From JABDMH01 sp965222645 (GTDB lineage: Bacteria; Bacteroidota; Bacteroidia; Chitinophagales; Saprospiraceae): a stretch of DNA of 64,000 nt. Below are positions 55,406 to 64,000 of this stretch, one piece after another. The position numbers and the translations under genes are program-made. The notes beneath the pieces were generated by a model that worked only from the letters and a program-made list of their open reading frames with translations, was not told the origin of the DNA and made no database searches. Position 1 is the stretch's first letter. Every line of letters starts with the position of its first letter. The stretch is from NCBI GenBank assembly GCA_965222645.1, contig OZ244968.1, forward strand, positions 4,278,001 to 4,342,000. Reading direction: 5' to 3'.

Positions 55406-56078
55406 AAGGGTGGGGTAAAAGAGTGATCCCGAAGTGAGCCTTGAGGCTTAAAAGTAAGTAGGAATTCAACTTCTTAGTCTGTTAGAGGCTGCCATTCCTG
55501 ACATCGAAGTTGTTGGTGGCTACGATCTGAATACAGAGGCTAAGGGTGTCTTCTGGCGAATAATGTCACAAGCCACGAAATGCATTCTTGCCTCCGGCAG
55601 GGCAAACTTTTGTTGGCAAAAGTTTGATAAAACCACCGGCTATATTTTTTTCCTAACGCAATAAAAGCCCAAAAAACCTAAACTTTAAAAACTCACATAA
55701 ATCTTGACGTACTATATCGGATTGCTTTTACTCAAAGTTAGATTTTCGGTGAAAGTTCTAATCGTTCAAACACTTTAAAGTTCTTAACGGTTTTTTGGCC
55801 TTCTATCACTAAAAAAAATAAGGCCGGGATTAGACCTTTTACAAAGGTCTTTGGGAGCGCCCGCATAAAAGTCCTAAAATAGTTTTGATGACCCCGACTT
55901 CGCATCCGCAAGTGGGGTCCTACACCTTGTGTTGTAGCCTTAGATTTGTTCCAGCAAGAATTAATAGGGTGAACATCATTCAATATAAGACAGCTGATGA
56001 ACCCCACGACGAGTCACCCAACAGGCATGCGGAGCGTGCCAACCTCGCCTTAGATATTTTGCCTTTAAAATAGGAAAA
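55406..56078 (+). repeat. R1 repeat, copy A
   Basis: A ~670-bp unit also present at 56549 (B) and 57221 (C). It starts AAGGGTGGGGTAAAAGAGTG and ends in the AACCTCGCCTTAGATATTTT and GCCTTTAAAATAGG tail. Internal hairpins: AAACTTTTG/CAAAAGTTT (55604-55625) and AGACCTTT/AAAGGTCT (55832-55850). An 89-codon minus-strand open frame (55738-56007) recurs in copy C but is frameshifted in B, so it is not treated as a gene. Confidence 0.85.
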
Positions 56079-56474
56079 AGAGTGAAAGGCACTCGAAAAA
56101 GATCCTATGAGATTCCGACTTCGCATCCGTAGGTGGGGCCCCACACTTGGGTGGTAGCGTTAGATTTTATCCAGCGGAAAAGAGTTGAGGAGCATAAATG
56201 CAGACAAAATCTGATCACAAGCAATAGACTTCTCCACTAAGGAAGGAGGAGCCTTATAAAATCTAGCGAAGACCTAAGATGTGGGTCACCGAGGATGCAG
56301 GAGGCAGTTTTTGACCCATCCCGACAGATATCGTCGGGACTGACAAAAAGTGGGAAAGGATATTTTTGGTCACAAAAAAGAAAAATAAATAAACCCACTT
56401 ATTCCTACTTCTGCTTTACCTGAAAGCAAGTCAATGGCGTGAATAACAATCAAAATCAAAAACACTCATGAACC
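56079..56474 (+). repeat. R2 repeat, copy A
   Basis: A ~395-bp unit repeated at 57893 and (shortened) 58364. It includes the inverted repeat TCCCGAC/GTCGGGA (about 56319-56340) and ends in an A-rich part with GGTCACAAAAAAGAAAAATA. It breaks off after CACTCATGAACCC. R1A+R2A together (55406-56474) match R1C+R2B (57221-58287) almost base for base, 1815 bp apart. Confidence 0.85.
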
Positions 56475-56548
56475 CAAACGCGAGATATCCTTAAGGTATG
56501 CGGAGCATTCCTACAGCACCTTAGATATTTGCCGTTAAAATAGCCAAA

Positions 56549-57210
56549 AAGGGTGGGGTAAAAGAGTGATCCCGAAGTGAGCCTTGAGGCTTAAAAGTAA
56601 GTAGGAATTCAACTTCTTCGCCTGTTAGAGGCTGCCACTCCTGACATCGAAGTTGTTGGTGGCTACGATCTGAATACAGAGGCTAAGGGTGTCTTCTGGC
56701 GAATAATGTCACAAGCCACGAAATGCATTCTTGCCTCCGGCAGGGCAAACTTTTGTTGGCAAAAGTTTGATAAAACCACCGGCTATATTTTTTTCCTAAC
56801 GCATAAAAGCCCAAAAAACCTAAACTTTAAAAACTCACATAAATCTTGACGTACTATATCGGATTGCTTTTATTCAAGTTAGATTTTCGATGAAAATTCT
56901 ACTCGTTCAAACACTTTAAAGTTCTTAACGGTTTTTTGGCCTTTTATCACTAAAAAAAATAAGGCCGGGATTAGACCTTTTTCAAAGGTCTTTGGGAGCG
57001 CCCGCATAAAGTCCTAAAATAGTTCTGATGACCCCGACTTCGCATCCGCTGGTGGGGCCCCACACCTTGTGTTGTAGCCTTAGATTTGTTCCAGCAAGTA
57101 TTAATAGGGTGAACATCATTCAATATAAGACAGCTCAGGAACCCCACGACGAGTCACCCAACAGGCATGCGGAGCATGCCTACAGCACCTTTGATGTTTT
57201 GCCGTTAAAA
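56549..57210 (+). repeat. R1 repeat, copy B
   Basis: Second copy of the ~670-bp R1 unit, not followed by R2. It differs from A and C by substitutions and by a 1-bp deletion at about 57005-57011 (GCATAAAGTCC against GCATAAAAGTCC). That deletion breaks the 89-codon minus-strand frame. Confidence 0.85.
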
Positions 57211-57220
57211 TAGGGGCAAA

Positions 57221-57892
57221 AAGGGCAAGGTAAGAGAGTGATGTTGGAGTGAGTATGAGGGCGTAAAAAGTAAGCAGGTATTCAACTTCTTAGCCTGTTA
57301 GAGGCTACCATTCCTGACATCGAAGTTGTTGGTGGCTACGATCTGGATACAGAGGCTACGGTGTCTTCTGGCGAATAATGTCACAAACCGCTAAATGCAT
57401 TCTTGCCTCCGGCAGGGCAAACTTTTGTTGGCAAAAGTTTGATAAAACCACCGGCTATATTTTTTTCCTAACGCAATAAAAGCCCAAAAAACCTAAACTT
57501 TAAAAACTCACATAAATCCTGACGTACTATATCGCATTGCTTTTATTCAAGTTAGATTTTCGATGAAGGTTCTAATCGTTCAAACACTTTAAAGTTCTTA
57601 ACGGTTTTTTGGCCTTCTATCACTAAAAAAAATAAGGCCGGGATTAGACCTTTTACAAAGGTCTTTGGGAGCGCTCGCATAAAAGTCCTAAAATAGTTTT
57701 GATGACCTCGACTTCGCATCCGCAAGTGGGGTCCCACACCTTGTGTTGTAGCCTTAGATTTGTTCCAGCAAGTATTAATAGGGTGAACATCATTCAATAT
57801 AAGACAGCTGATGAACCCCACGACGAGTCACCCAACAGGCATGCGGAGCGTGCCAACCTCGCCTTAGATATTTTGCCTTTAAAATAGGAAAA
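57221..57892 (+). repeat. R1 repeat, copy C
   Basis: Third R1 copy. Its first ~80 bp are more diverged (AAGGGCAAGGTAAGAGAGTG); from ACTTCTTAGCCTGTTAGAGG on it is close to A and B. It is directly followed by R2 copy B. Confidence 0.85.
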
Positions 57893-58287
57893 AGAGTGAA
57901 AGGCACTCGAAAAAGATCCTATGAGATTCCGACTTCGCATCCGTAGGTGGGGCCCCACACTTGGGTTGTAGCGTTAGATTTTATCCAGCGGAAAAGAGTT
58001 GAGGAGCATAAATGCAGACAAAATCTGATCACAAGCAATAGACTTCTCCACTAAGGAAGGAGGAGCCTTATAAAATCTAGCGAAGACCTAAGATGTGGGT
58101 CACCGAGGATGCAGGAGGCAGTTTTTGACCCATCCCGACAGATATCGTCGGGACTGACAAAAAGTGGGAAAGGATATTTTTGGTCACAAAAAAGAAAAAT
58201 AAATAAACCCGCTAATTCCTAATTCTGCTTTACCTGAAAGCAAGTCAATTGCGTGAATAACAATCAAAATCAAAAACACTCATGAAC
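57893..58287 (+). repeat. R2 repeat, copy B
   Basis: Second R2 copy, nearly identical to 56079-56474. The R1 tail plus R2 (from GAACCCCACGACGAGTC at 57813) is duplicated in tandem with a 471-bp period, since the same junction recurs at 58284. Confidence 0.85.
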
Positions 58288-58570
58288 CCCACGACGAGTC
58301 ACCCAACAGGCATGCGGAGCGTGCCAACCTCGCCTTAGATATTTTGCCTTTAAAATAGGAAAAAGAGTGAAAGGCACTCGAAAAAGATCCTATGAGATTC
58401 CGACTTCGCATCCGTAGGTGGGGCCCCACACTTGGGTTGTAGCGTTAGATTTTATCCAGCGGAAAAGAGTTGAGGAGCATAAATGCAGACAAAATCTGAT
58501 CACAAGCAATAGACTTCTCCACTAAGGAAGGAGGAGCCTTATAAAATCTAGTGAAGACCCAAGATGCGGG
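58284..58570 (+). repeat. R1-tail plus truncated R2, copy C
   Basis: Begins with the R1 tail (GAACCCCACGACGAGTC, 58284) and R2 (from 58364). It follows R2 to about ACCGAGGATGCAGGAG near 58588, then passes into a different repeat (58571-58810). Confidence 0.75.
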
Positions 58571-58812
58571 TCACCGAGGATGCAGGAGCTCACCCACCCA
58601 CTATACGTGGTTCTTATCCCTTCGAGGTACACCGTACCTCGCCCCGCCCTTGGCGGGATCGCTCAAGAATGACCCACTTTTTGCTGACAAAAAGTGGGGA
58701 AGGATATTTTTGGTCACAAAAAAGAAAAGTAATTAAAATTGTTGCTCACCGAGGATGCAGGAGCTCACCCACCCACTATACGTGGTTCTTATCCCTTCGA
58801 GGTTCACCGTAG
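58571..58812 (+). repeat. Tandem 65-bp duplication with 175-bp period
   Basis: TCACCGAGGATGCAGGAGCT through ACGTGGTTCTTATCCCTTCG occurs at 58571-58635 and again at 58746-58810. Between and after the copies are fragments ending in GACAAAAAGTGG and GGTCACAAAAAAGAAAAG that match the end of R2. Short open frames crossing this block follow the repeats and do not look like genes. Confidence 0.75.
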
Positions 58813-58899
58813 CTCTCCCTTCGCTTGGCGGGATCGCTCAAGAATGCTCTACTTTTTGCCCTGCCAGGCGAGTATATCAAAAAGCGGCTTCTGCTTCCC

Positions 58900-61233
58900 T
58901 CATTCACTCCTCAAGGCTTCGATTGGATTAGCAATGGCTGCCTTGAAACCCAGGACACATACGGTGAATAAGGCAATGACTAAGGGCACACCTCCCGCTA
59001 TAAAGAAGATCCACCAGTGTAAATCCACCGTATACGCGAATTTCTCAAGCCATTTTTGCATAGAATACCATCCAACTGGAAATGCCAGAAGGAGTGCTAG
59101 AAGTACCAAGGCGAGAAATTCCTTAGAAAGCAATTGCATGAGAGAACCGATAGATGCGCCTAGAATTTTTCGAATGCTGATTTCTTTTTTCTTCCTCTCT
59201 GCCGAGTACACCGCCAAGCCAAGTAGACCGAGGCAAGAAATAATAATAGCCAGGATTCCGAAAATGTTGGCGATTTTTGCCGTCAGCGTTTCATTGTGGT
59301 AGAGCTTTTCATATTCGGAATCAGCAAACTTAAATTCGAAGGGGTAACCTGGGTTTAGTTCTTTAACTACTTTTTCGACATGTGCAAGAGCTTCTTCGGT
59401 TTTACCCATTGCAGGTCTGATCCAGGCGATCCAATTCTCGGGTTCATAAACCAAAACCTGTGGTCTTATGGGAACATGTAGTGATTCCAAATGATAGTCT
59501 TTGATAACCCCCACAATTTTTCCGGTGCCGTTCCAAAAACTGACTTCCGTACCAATCGGATTTTCAATACCCGTTGCCTTTACTGCGGCTTCATTTAATA
59601 GGTAATTACTGGTGTCTGATTTAAAAGATTTAGAAAACGGACGACCCGCTACTAGATCCATACCCATGGTTTGGAGAAAGTCATCACCAACCTGCAAGGG
59701 CGCAACAAGTGTCATCTCATCCGGATTTTTTCCCGGCCATTCTAAGTCTCCGGACGAGCTTCCCAGATTCATAGGGTTGTCTCCGGTGACCGTTGTCGAT
59801 TTTACAGCAACACTTTTTAGTACCTCCTGCCGAAAAATATCCGATTTTGCAGGATCAATAAAAACTGCAAACAGATGATTTCGATCAAGACCCAGGTTTT
59901 TGTTTTTTACAAAGTGAATTTGTCGATGGATAATCAATGTGCCGAGAATTAGGAAAGCAGAAATGGCGAATTGAAAAATTACTAAACCCCTACGAACCAA
60001 AACAGAGCGGTCCTGGCCAAGGGATGTGTTTTTTTTGTGAAGTGAATCAGGTGAGAGACCGGAAAGAAAAAAAGCCGGGTAGCTTCCTGCCAGGGTACCC
60101 GTGATGAGAATCAGCACAACAATGCCAAACCATAAATATGGGTTCGAATAGTCAATGGAGATGTTTTTTTCGAAAAACTGATTTATAGAAGCCAGAAATA
60201 CCTGTGTCATAAAGAGCGCCAGGAATGTCGATATTGTTGTCAGTAGAATAGACTCAAAAATAAATTGAGAAATGAGAGCAGATCTCGATGCTCCCACTGA
60301 TTTTCTCACACCGATCTCCTTTGCTCTCGTATTTGACCTTGCAGTGGCCATATTCATGAAATTGATGCAGGCAATGAGGAGCAGAAAGAGGGCAATCAGG
60401 GAGAATAGCCTTATGTATTCTATCCGCCCACCCTGCTGTACTCCCGCTTCGTAATTACCGTATAAATACCGGTCAGCCATTGGTTGCAAAAAGAATGTCA
60501 GGCCATTTTCGTTTGCCTTACCGATGGTGGCAATCTTCTCTTCTACCTCTTGCATAGTTGCTCCTTGCAAGCATTGCAGGTAGGTAGAAAAGCTGATGTT
60601 GCCCCAGGTTTTAGACCAGTTGCGGTCCTTTTCAAAAACTTCCCAGGGAAGAATCCAGTCGAAACGAATTTCCGAATTGAACGGTACATCTTCGACGACT
60701 AAGCTGACACTATAGGTCCGGTCTTTATCCAGGATGATTTCTTTTCCGATAGGATCATCAGCGCCAAATAGCTTATCTGATACACTTTTTGTGAGAACAA
60801 TTTTACTAGGAGTATCAAGGGCTTTTTGAATATCTCCATTCACCACACCAAAAGAAAACATTTGAAGAAAATCGGGGTCGACGTAAATTCCACTTTGTGT
60901 TAGCTTTTTTTCAGTAAAGGACAGGAGGCCGTCCTGTGCACCCGTGACTCGAGTAGATGCTTTGACTTCAGGTATCTGATCTTTGATAACATCGCGTAGT
61001 GGGCCCGGAGTCGTTGTAAAAGTTTGAAGCCCATCCCAATTTGCATTTGTTCGTACAAAATATAAATCGTCCAGATTCTCGTGAAACCGATTAAAACTCC
61101 ATTCGTCATGTACCCACAATCCGATAAGCAGTAGAAAGGTAATACCGAGTGTAAGACTTATGATATTGAGTGCCGAGAAAACCTTGTTGCGCAAGATATT
61201 TCGCAAGCCAACCTTAAGGATATTTAAGATCAT
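58900..61233 (-). CDS. FtsX/MacB-type ABC transporter permease 6
   Basis: 777 residues from the ATG at 61231-61233 (MILNILKVGLRNILRNKVFS), which aligns with the starts of its five paralogues; an ATG two codons up is possible. TM1 about 20-42; periplasmic blocks FLQMFSFGVVNGDIQKAL and IVLTKSVSDKLFG; FtsX one near 278 (NTRAKEIGVRKSVGASRSAL) and two near 657 (KKKEISIRKILGASIGSL); C-terminus ANPIEALRSE. It is separated from the main array by GH3 and the repeat block but has its own copy of the sigma-54-like module, so joint regulation with the array is likely. Confidence 0.92.
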   Translation of the reverse strand: MILNILKVGLRNILRNKVFSALNIISLTLGITFLLLIGLWVHDEWSFNRFHENLDDLYFVRTNANWDGLQTFTTTPGPLRDVIKDQIPEVKASTRVTGAQDGLLSFTEKKLTQSGIYVDPDFLQMFSFGVVNGDIQKALDTPSKIVLTKSVSDKLFGADDPIGKEIILDKDRTYSVSLVVEDVPFNSEIRFDWILPWEVFEKDRNWSKTWGNISFSTYLQCLQGATMQEVEEKIATIGKANENGLTFFLQPMADRYLYGNYEAGVQQGGRIEYIRLFSLIALFLLLIACINFMNMATARSNTRAKEIGVRKSVGASRSALISQFIFESILLTTISTFLALFMTQVFLASINQFFEKNISIDYSNPYLWFGIVVLILITGTLAGSYPAFFLSGLSPDSLHKKNTSLGQDRSVLVRRGLVIFQFAISAFLILGTLIIHRQIHFVKNKNLGLDRNHLFAVFIDPAKSDIFRQEVLKSVAVKSTTVTGDNPMNLGSSSGDLEWPGKNPDEMTLVAPLQVGDDFLQTMGMDLVAGRPFSKSFKSDTSNYLLNEAAVKATGIENPIGTEVSFWNGTGKIVGVIKDYHLESLHVPIRPQVLVYEPENWIAWIRPAMGKTEEALAHVEKVVKELNPGYPFEFKFADSEYEKLYHNETLTAKIANIFGILAIIISCLGLLGLAVYSAERKKKEISIRKILGASIGSLMQLLSKEFLALVLLALLLAFPVGWYSMQKWLEKFAYTVDLHWWIFFIAGGVPLVIALFTVCVLGFKAAIANPIEALRSE

Positions 61234-61276
61234 ATTCATGTGTTTTTCCAATGAATCTCCTGGTACCATTCTACAG

Positions 61277-61383
61277 TTGAAAAATCGTTCCAATAGTTTA
61301 AAGAGCTGATTATCAGCAGCAGATTATGTATGTCCTCTTAGTAAACTGTACGCAATCGTGCAGGATTTGTGCGATACCGGACA
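61277..61383 (-). promoter_or_regulatory. Sigma-54-like promoter with tandem activator sites (permease 6)
   Basis: Minus strand: TGTCCG-GTAT-CGCACA (61368-61383), 5 bp, TGCACG-ATTG-CGTACA (61347-61362), 30 bp, CTGATAATCA (61307-61316), 13 bp, TTGGAACGATTTTTCAA (61277-61293). The order and all spacings equal those of the module at 52577-52683 (offset exactly 8700). A good AGGAG (61257-61261) and the permease start codon follow within 45 bp, which fits a promoter. Confidence 0.65.
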
Positions 61384-61495
61384 TAGGGAATTGTGGGAAC
61401 TGGGGCATGTGAATTGTCAATCAAACTCATAGATGAACTCATTAAAATGCGTCATGAGATTTAGTGGGGTTCGTCTGCTAATGTGCCTGAGAATC

Positions 61496-62470
61496 CTATG
61501 GATCGTGAGGGACAGCGGTGAGGGAAATGGCAAAAGGAGAGGTCTCTCTGACTTCCCAGTCAGCCAGACTGGATTTTCTCCGGTAGCTTTTCGGTATTCC
61601 ATAGTTCTTGCTGCGGGTAAAGAATAAATGATTTTTCCCCCCTTCTTTTCGCCAGAGCTGGACCGTCTCAAATGAGATCACAACATCCTCACCGATAAGA
61701 ATATTCTGATCAAATATTTCTTTTGTAATCCATTTGTCCTTAAAATAGCTCTTGACAAATATCTGCTCGGTCAAGAGTGATCTGTCGGGCATGTCATTTT
61801 TCAAGGTGTACATGTTAAATCGGAACAAGACGCTGTCCATCTGATTAAATCGAGTGTGAAAAGAAATATCTCTGACAAAATAATTATATCCGGGATAAGC
61901 TACTTTTATTCCCCATTCACCGCCAAATCCAAAAGGCTGGTCGCCAGACTGCCCCGTAGTCGTTTTACCGGGTTTGATTCCACCCAGCTTATTGGTTTTC
62001 GTATTTGAAGCTCCTTTTACAATGACTGTTCCTATATCATAAATTGCGGGACTGAGCTCGATGGTGCTGGATTTTTTTAATAATTTAATTGGGATATTTT
62101 TTTGGTTGTACCCGATCATGGAGAAAGTAAGTGTATCGTCACTGATATCCTCTCCCACACGAATTCTAAACCCACCGTGATCATCCGATATTAAGCCGTA
62201 ATTCTTTCCCTTAATACCTATATGGACAAAGGGTAGGGAAATCTTTGTGACAGAATCAATAATCTCTCCCGAAATCTCTCTAATAAATAATTGCCGGAAG
62301 TGATCAGGGGAATTTGGTGAGAGATCCGTGGCCAGGTTCTTATTGTAAAATAAAGACTGAAATAATATTTGAATTATTAAAATATTACAGAGGGATGGCC
62401 ATGTTTTGCATAGCCTCACCGGAAGATACAAGTGGTATCTATACAGTGGAAATTGATGTCTTGATATCAC
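61496..62470 (-). CDS. Carboxypeptidase-regulatory-like domain protein of unknown function
   Basis: 324 residues. After an atypical N-terminal stretch with a hydrophobic segment (about 28-42), residues 65-135 form a carboxypeptidase-D regulatory-like beta-sandwich (ISGEIIDSVTKISLPFVHIG, ISDDHGGFRIRV, LTFSMIGYNQKNIPI), the fold that precedes many SusC receptors and envelope proteins. The C-terminal 190 residues contain FGFGGEWGIKVAYPG and FVRDISFHTR and are not assigned. It begins 17 bp after the lipoprotein gene upstream, so the two are likely co-transcribed. Confidence 0.65.
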   Translation of the reverse strand: MISRHQFPLYRYHLYLPVRLCKTWPSLCNILIIQILFQSLFYNKNLATDLSPNSPDHFRQLFIREISGEIIDSVTKISLPFVHIGIKGKNYGLISDDHGGFRIRVGEDISDDTLTFSMIGYNQKNIPIKLLKKSSTIELSPAIYDIGTVIVKGASNTKTNKLGGIKPGKTTTGQSGDQPFGFGGEWGIKVAYPGYNYFVRDISFHTRFNQMDSVLFRFNMYTLKNDMPDRSLLTEQIFVKSYFKDKWITKEIFDQNILIGEDVVISFETVQLWRKEGGKNHLFFTRSKNYGIPKSYRRKSSLADWEVRETSPFAISLTAVPHDP

Positions 62471-62487
62471 CAGGACTTAAAAAATGT

Positions 62488-63402
62488 TTATCGCGATTGT
62501 AAATCCAGCTGAGCCCTGTACCCTGCATCGTCCAGATCATGATGATTCCAATAGTCGAGCATGATAGATTTTTTAAGAGTAGCTTTTGTAGTCAACTCTC
62601 TTGCCGACGGGCCAAAACCACTTTGTACAGTCTCTTCCCACCCTGAAATCAAGTGTGGAAATTCTTTTTTAAAATGAATTTTCAATTGTCGATGTCCATC
62701 TGTGTAGTCAATAGTGTAGGTAGACAATGTCTTATCTCCGGAGTTAATGTCAAGTGTGGCTTTCGCCTTTACAGGACGATAATCGGTATGCTTTAATCTC
62801 GCGTGGATACTGCTGGGGATAATATTAAGGTCACCTGTGGGTAACGCATTGGGATCTAACTTGATCATTTGCCAGATTTCGTCTTCCAGAATGCCAGATG
62901 AGATCTGGAATGTTTTGTCTCCTTCTTTTTCAAAATAGCTATTCAGTTGTGCAGTAAAACCACTAGCGGTCTTATTGAGTTGAAAGAAGGTATGACCACA
63001 CCATTCCTGTGAGGAGGTAGTCACCTTGAGTGCAGAGGGATGAGTTTTGAGGTCCACGGGCTTGAAGGAGGACATCATTATCGAGTATGGGTAGATGCCC
63101 GTATAGAATTTCCTCGTCATATTGAGTTTCAGAACCGGAACTGCATCTTTGGCAGACGCTGTTGGATCATCGAGTTTGACCTGCTTGGTTTTGGAAAGAT
63201 CTTCTGTTACAAAAATGAGAACAGCTTCACCCGGATGGATTTCTCCATATCGAGCTTGCTGGAGATCATAACTGGTTAATTCCGCTTTGCCTTGGTACCA
63301 ATATTTTTTGAACTGGGAGCTGAGCTTGTTTGCCTTTTGGCTACTGCAGGAAAACGGAATCAGCAGAGCCAGAAAGAGCATCGAATAAAATGGTTTAGAC
63401 AT
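62488..63402 (-). CDS. Conserved Bacteroidota lipoprotein of unknown function
   Basis: 304 residues with lipobox PFSC (Cys19). It starts its mature part with KKYWYQGKAELTSYDLQQ and ARYGEIHPGEAVLIFVTEDL, then LKLNMTRKFYTGIYPYSIM, EWCGHTFFQLN and the closing LDYWNHH. Relatives are widespread in Bacteroidota and are sometimes labelled septum formation inhibitor Maf; no Maf nucleotide-pyrophosphatase motif is present, so that label looks wrong. It may be an envelope beta-rich protein. It lies between the ABC ATPase and the carboxypeptidase-regulatory-like gene on the same strand. Confidence 0.7.
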   Translation of the reverse strand: MSKPFYSMLFLALLIPFSCSSQKANKLSSQFKKYWYQGKAELTSYDLQQARYGEIHPGEAVLIFVTEDLSKTKQVKLDDPTASAKDAVPVLKLNMTRKFYTGIYPYSIMMSSFKPVDLKTHPSALKVTTSSQEWCGHTFFQLNKTASGFTAQLNSYFEKEGDKTFQISSGILEDEIWQMIKLDPNALPTGDLNIIPSSIHARLKHTDYRPVKAKATLDINSGDKTLSTYTIDYTDGHRQLKIHFKKEFPHLISGWEETVQSGFGPSARELTTKATLKKSIMLDYWNHHDLDDAGYRAQLDLQSR

Positions 63403-63507
63403 AATCGATCCAATTTTAAATCAAAACAACGGAAAGGCTTAAAAAGTTGGTTCTATGGAAACGAATTGTACTCAAGAATCCCCTGTGATTGTATTGGAAG
63501 TGCTTGA

Positions 63508-64000
63508 CTAGGACTTGACAAATCCATCCCATAGTTCAACGATACGTGTACCGTATTTGGCGTTTTCTTCATTGTGGGTGACCTGCAAAATAGTAATTCC
63601 TTCTTTGTGAAGTTCTGCTAATGTGTCCATGATCACTTTGCCCTGACTAGAGTGTAGATTTCCCGTTGGTTCATCCGCGAGCAGAAGTTTCGGTTTACCA
63701 ACAACCGCCCTTGCGACACCCACGAGTTGTTGTTGCCCTCCTGACAATTGGTGAGGAAACAGATCTTTTTTTGCAACAATATTAAAGCGATCCAGAATGT
63801 CTGCGACGATCGCTTTCCGCTGGCTCCTATTTACCTTTTTATACAATAAAGGGGTTTCGATGTTTTCATAGACTGTAAGGTCATCAATGAGATGATAGGC
63901 CTGAAAAATAAATCCGATATAATGTTTGTGAAGGTCTGAGCGCTTTCTCTCTTTAAATTTGTGGACAGGCTCATCAAAAAAATAATATTCACCGCTATTG
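63508..64000 (-). CDS. ABC transporter ATP-binding protein (LolD/MacB type), 5'-truncated by the window edge
   Basis: The frame is open to the right edge, so the gene continues outside. Visible from the edge inward: a Q-loop (GFIFQAYHLIDDLTVYENIE), the ABC signature LSGGQQQLVGVARAV, Walker B LLLADEPTGNL, and the H-loop QVTHNEENA. The N-terminal part with Walker A is missing. LTVYENIETPLLY and ADEPTGNL are typical of the MacB/LolD/FtsE class that powers FtsX-type permeases. It is the only such ATPase in the window and could serve the six permeases, although it is not beside them. Confidence 0.9.
   Translation of the reverse strand, partial: NSGEYYFFDEPVHKFKERKRSDLHKHYIGFIFQAYHLIDDLTVYENIETPLLYKKVNRSQRKAIVADILDRFNIVAKKDLFPHQLSGGQQQLVGVARAVVGKPKLLLADEPTGNLHSSQGKVIMDTLAELHKEGITILQVTHNEENAKYGTRIVELWDGFVKS

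Noticed and set aside
55738..56007. 89-codon minus-strand frame repeated at 57552-57821
   Set aside because: It recurs only because R1 recurs. The middle R1 copy has a 1-bp deletion that breaks it, and there is no ribosome site or known domain.
58551..58812. Short plus-strand frames with repeated peptide segments
   Set aside because: The peptide similarity comes from the DNA duplication with 175-bp period; frames differ between the copies.
62488..63402. Assignment as Maf septum inhibitor
   Set aside because: Relatives carry this label, but the protein is an exported lipoprotein with no Maf nucleotide-pyrophosphatase motif.

Overview
The window comes from a member of the Bacteroidota. The signs are a SusC/SusD outer-membrane uptake pair, many lipoproteins with short Bacteroidota-type signal peptides, FG-GAP/VCBS repeat proteins with an ASPIC/UnbV domain, a family GH92 glycosidase, arrays of ~800-residue FtsX/MacB-type permeases, few Shine-Dalgarno sequences, and several TAnnTTTG -7 promoter boxes. 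The gene content resembles Cytophagales or Saprospiria more than gut Bacteroides, but the order cannot be fixed from this sequence. No 16S rRNA, tRNA, CRISPR array or transposase gene was seen.

Layout. 1-6.5 kb: the 3' end of an FKBP-like/TPR gene, then a degradative group (DUF1080 lipoprotein, sulfatase, alpha/beta hydrolase, PLP-dependent hydroxy-amino-acid dehydratase, Asp-box sialidase-like lipoprotein). 6.5-7.6 kb: an intergenic region with a tandem family of terminator-like hairpins. 7.6-21.8 kb: a carbohydrate-uptake locus on the minus strand. In transcription order it holds a GH92 glycosidase, SusC, SusD, a terminator hairpin, a 1182-residue VCBS/ASPIC lipoprotein overlapping a heme-binding VCBS lipoprotein, a ~630-bp gene-free region with two plus-strand terminators, and a TIM-barrel sugar isomerase-like protein. 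21.8-38.3 kb: mainly core metabolism and single genes (HEAT-like protein, pgk diverging from mgsA-uvrC, quinone-reductase-like MDR enzyme, DNRLRE protein, MscS channel, gap, a CapA/beta-propeller fusion, zinc-metallopeptidase lipoprotein, membrane-bound TPR/AraC regulator, DUF1579-like protein, cytochrome c/PQQ-type sugar dehydrogenase).

38.5-52.3 kb is one long minus-strand array: a TolC-family outer-membrane protein followed by five FtsX-type permeases. 52.8-55.1 kb is a GH3 beta-glucosidase. 55.2-58.9 kb has no convincing gene and consists of long direct repeats. 58.9-64 kb carries a sixth permease, a carboxypeptidase-regulatory-like protein, a conserved lipoprotein and a partial ABC ATPase that runs off the right edge.

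The most interesting observation is regulatory. The TolC/permease array and the separate sixth permease are each preceded by the same 107-bp module, with identical internal geometry although 8.7 kb apart. It has two tandem imperfect 16-bp palindromes (TGnnCG-N4-CGnACA) 21 bp apart, a TGATnATCA element, and a sigma-54-like core (TTGG(C/A)AC(G/A)-N4-TTC). This suggests one enhancer-binding-type regulator controls both permease sets. Other points worth checking are the 3.4-kb repeat block, the tandem hairpin family near 7 kb, the gene-free region near 9 kb, and mutually exclusive hairpins ahead of the CapA-like gene.
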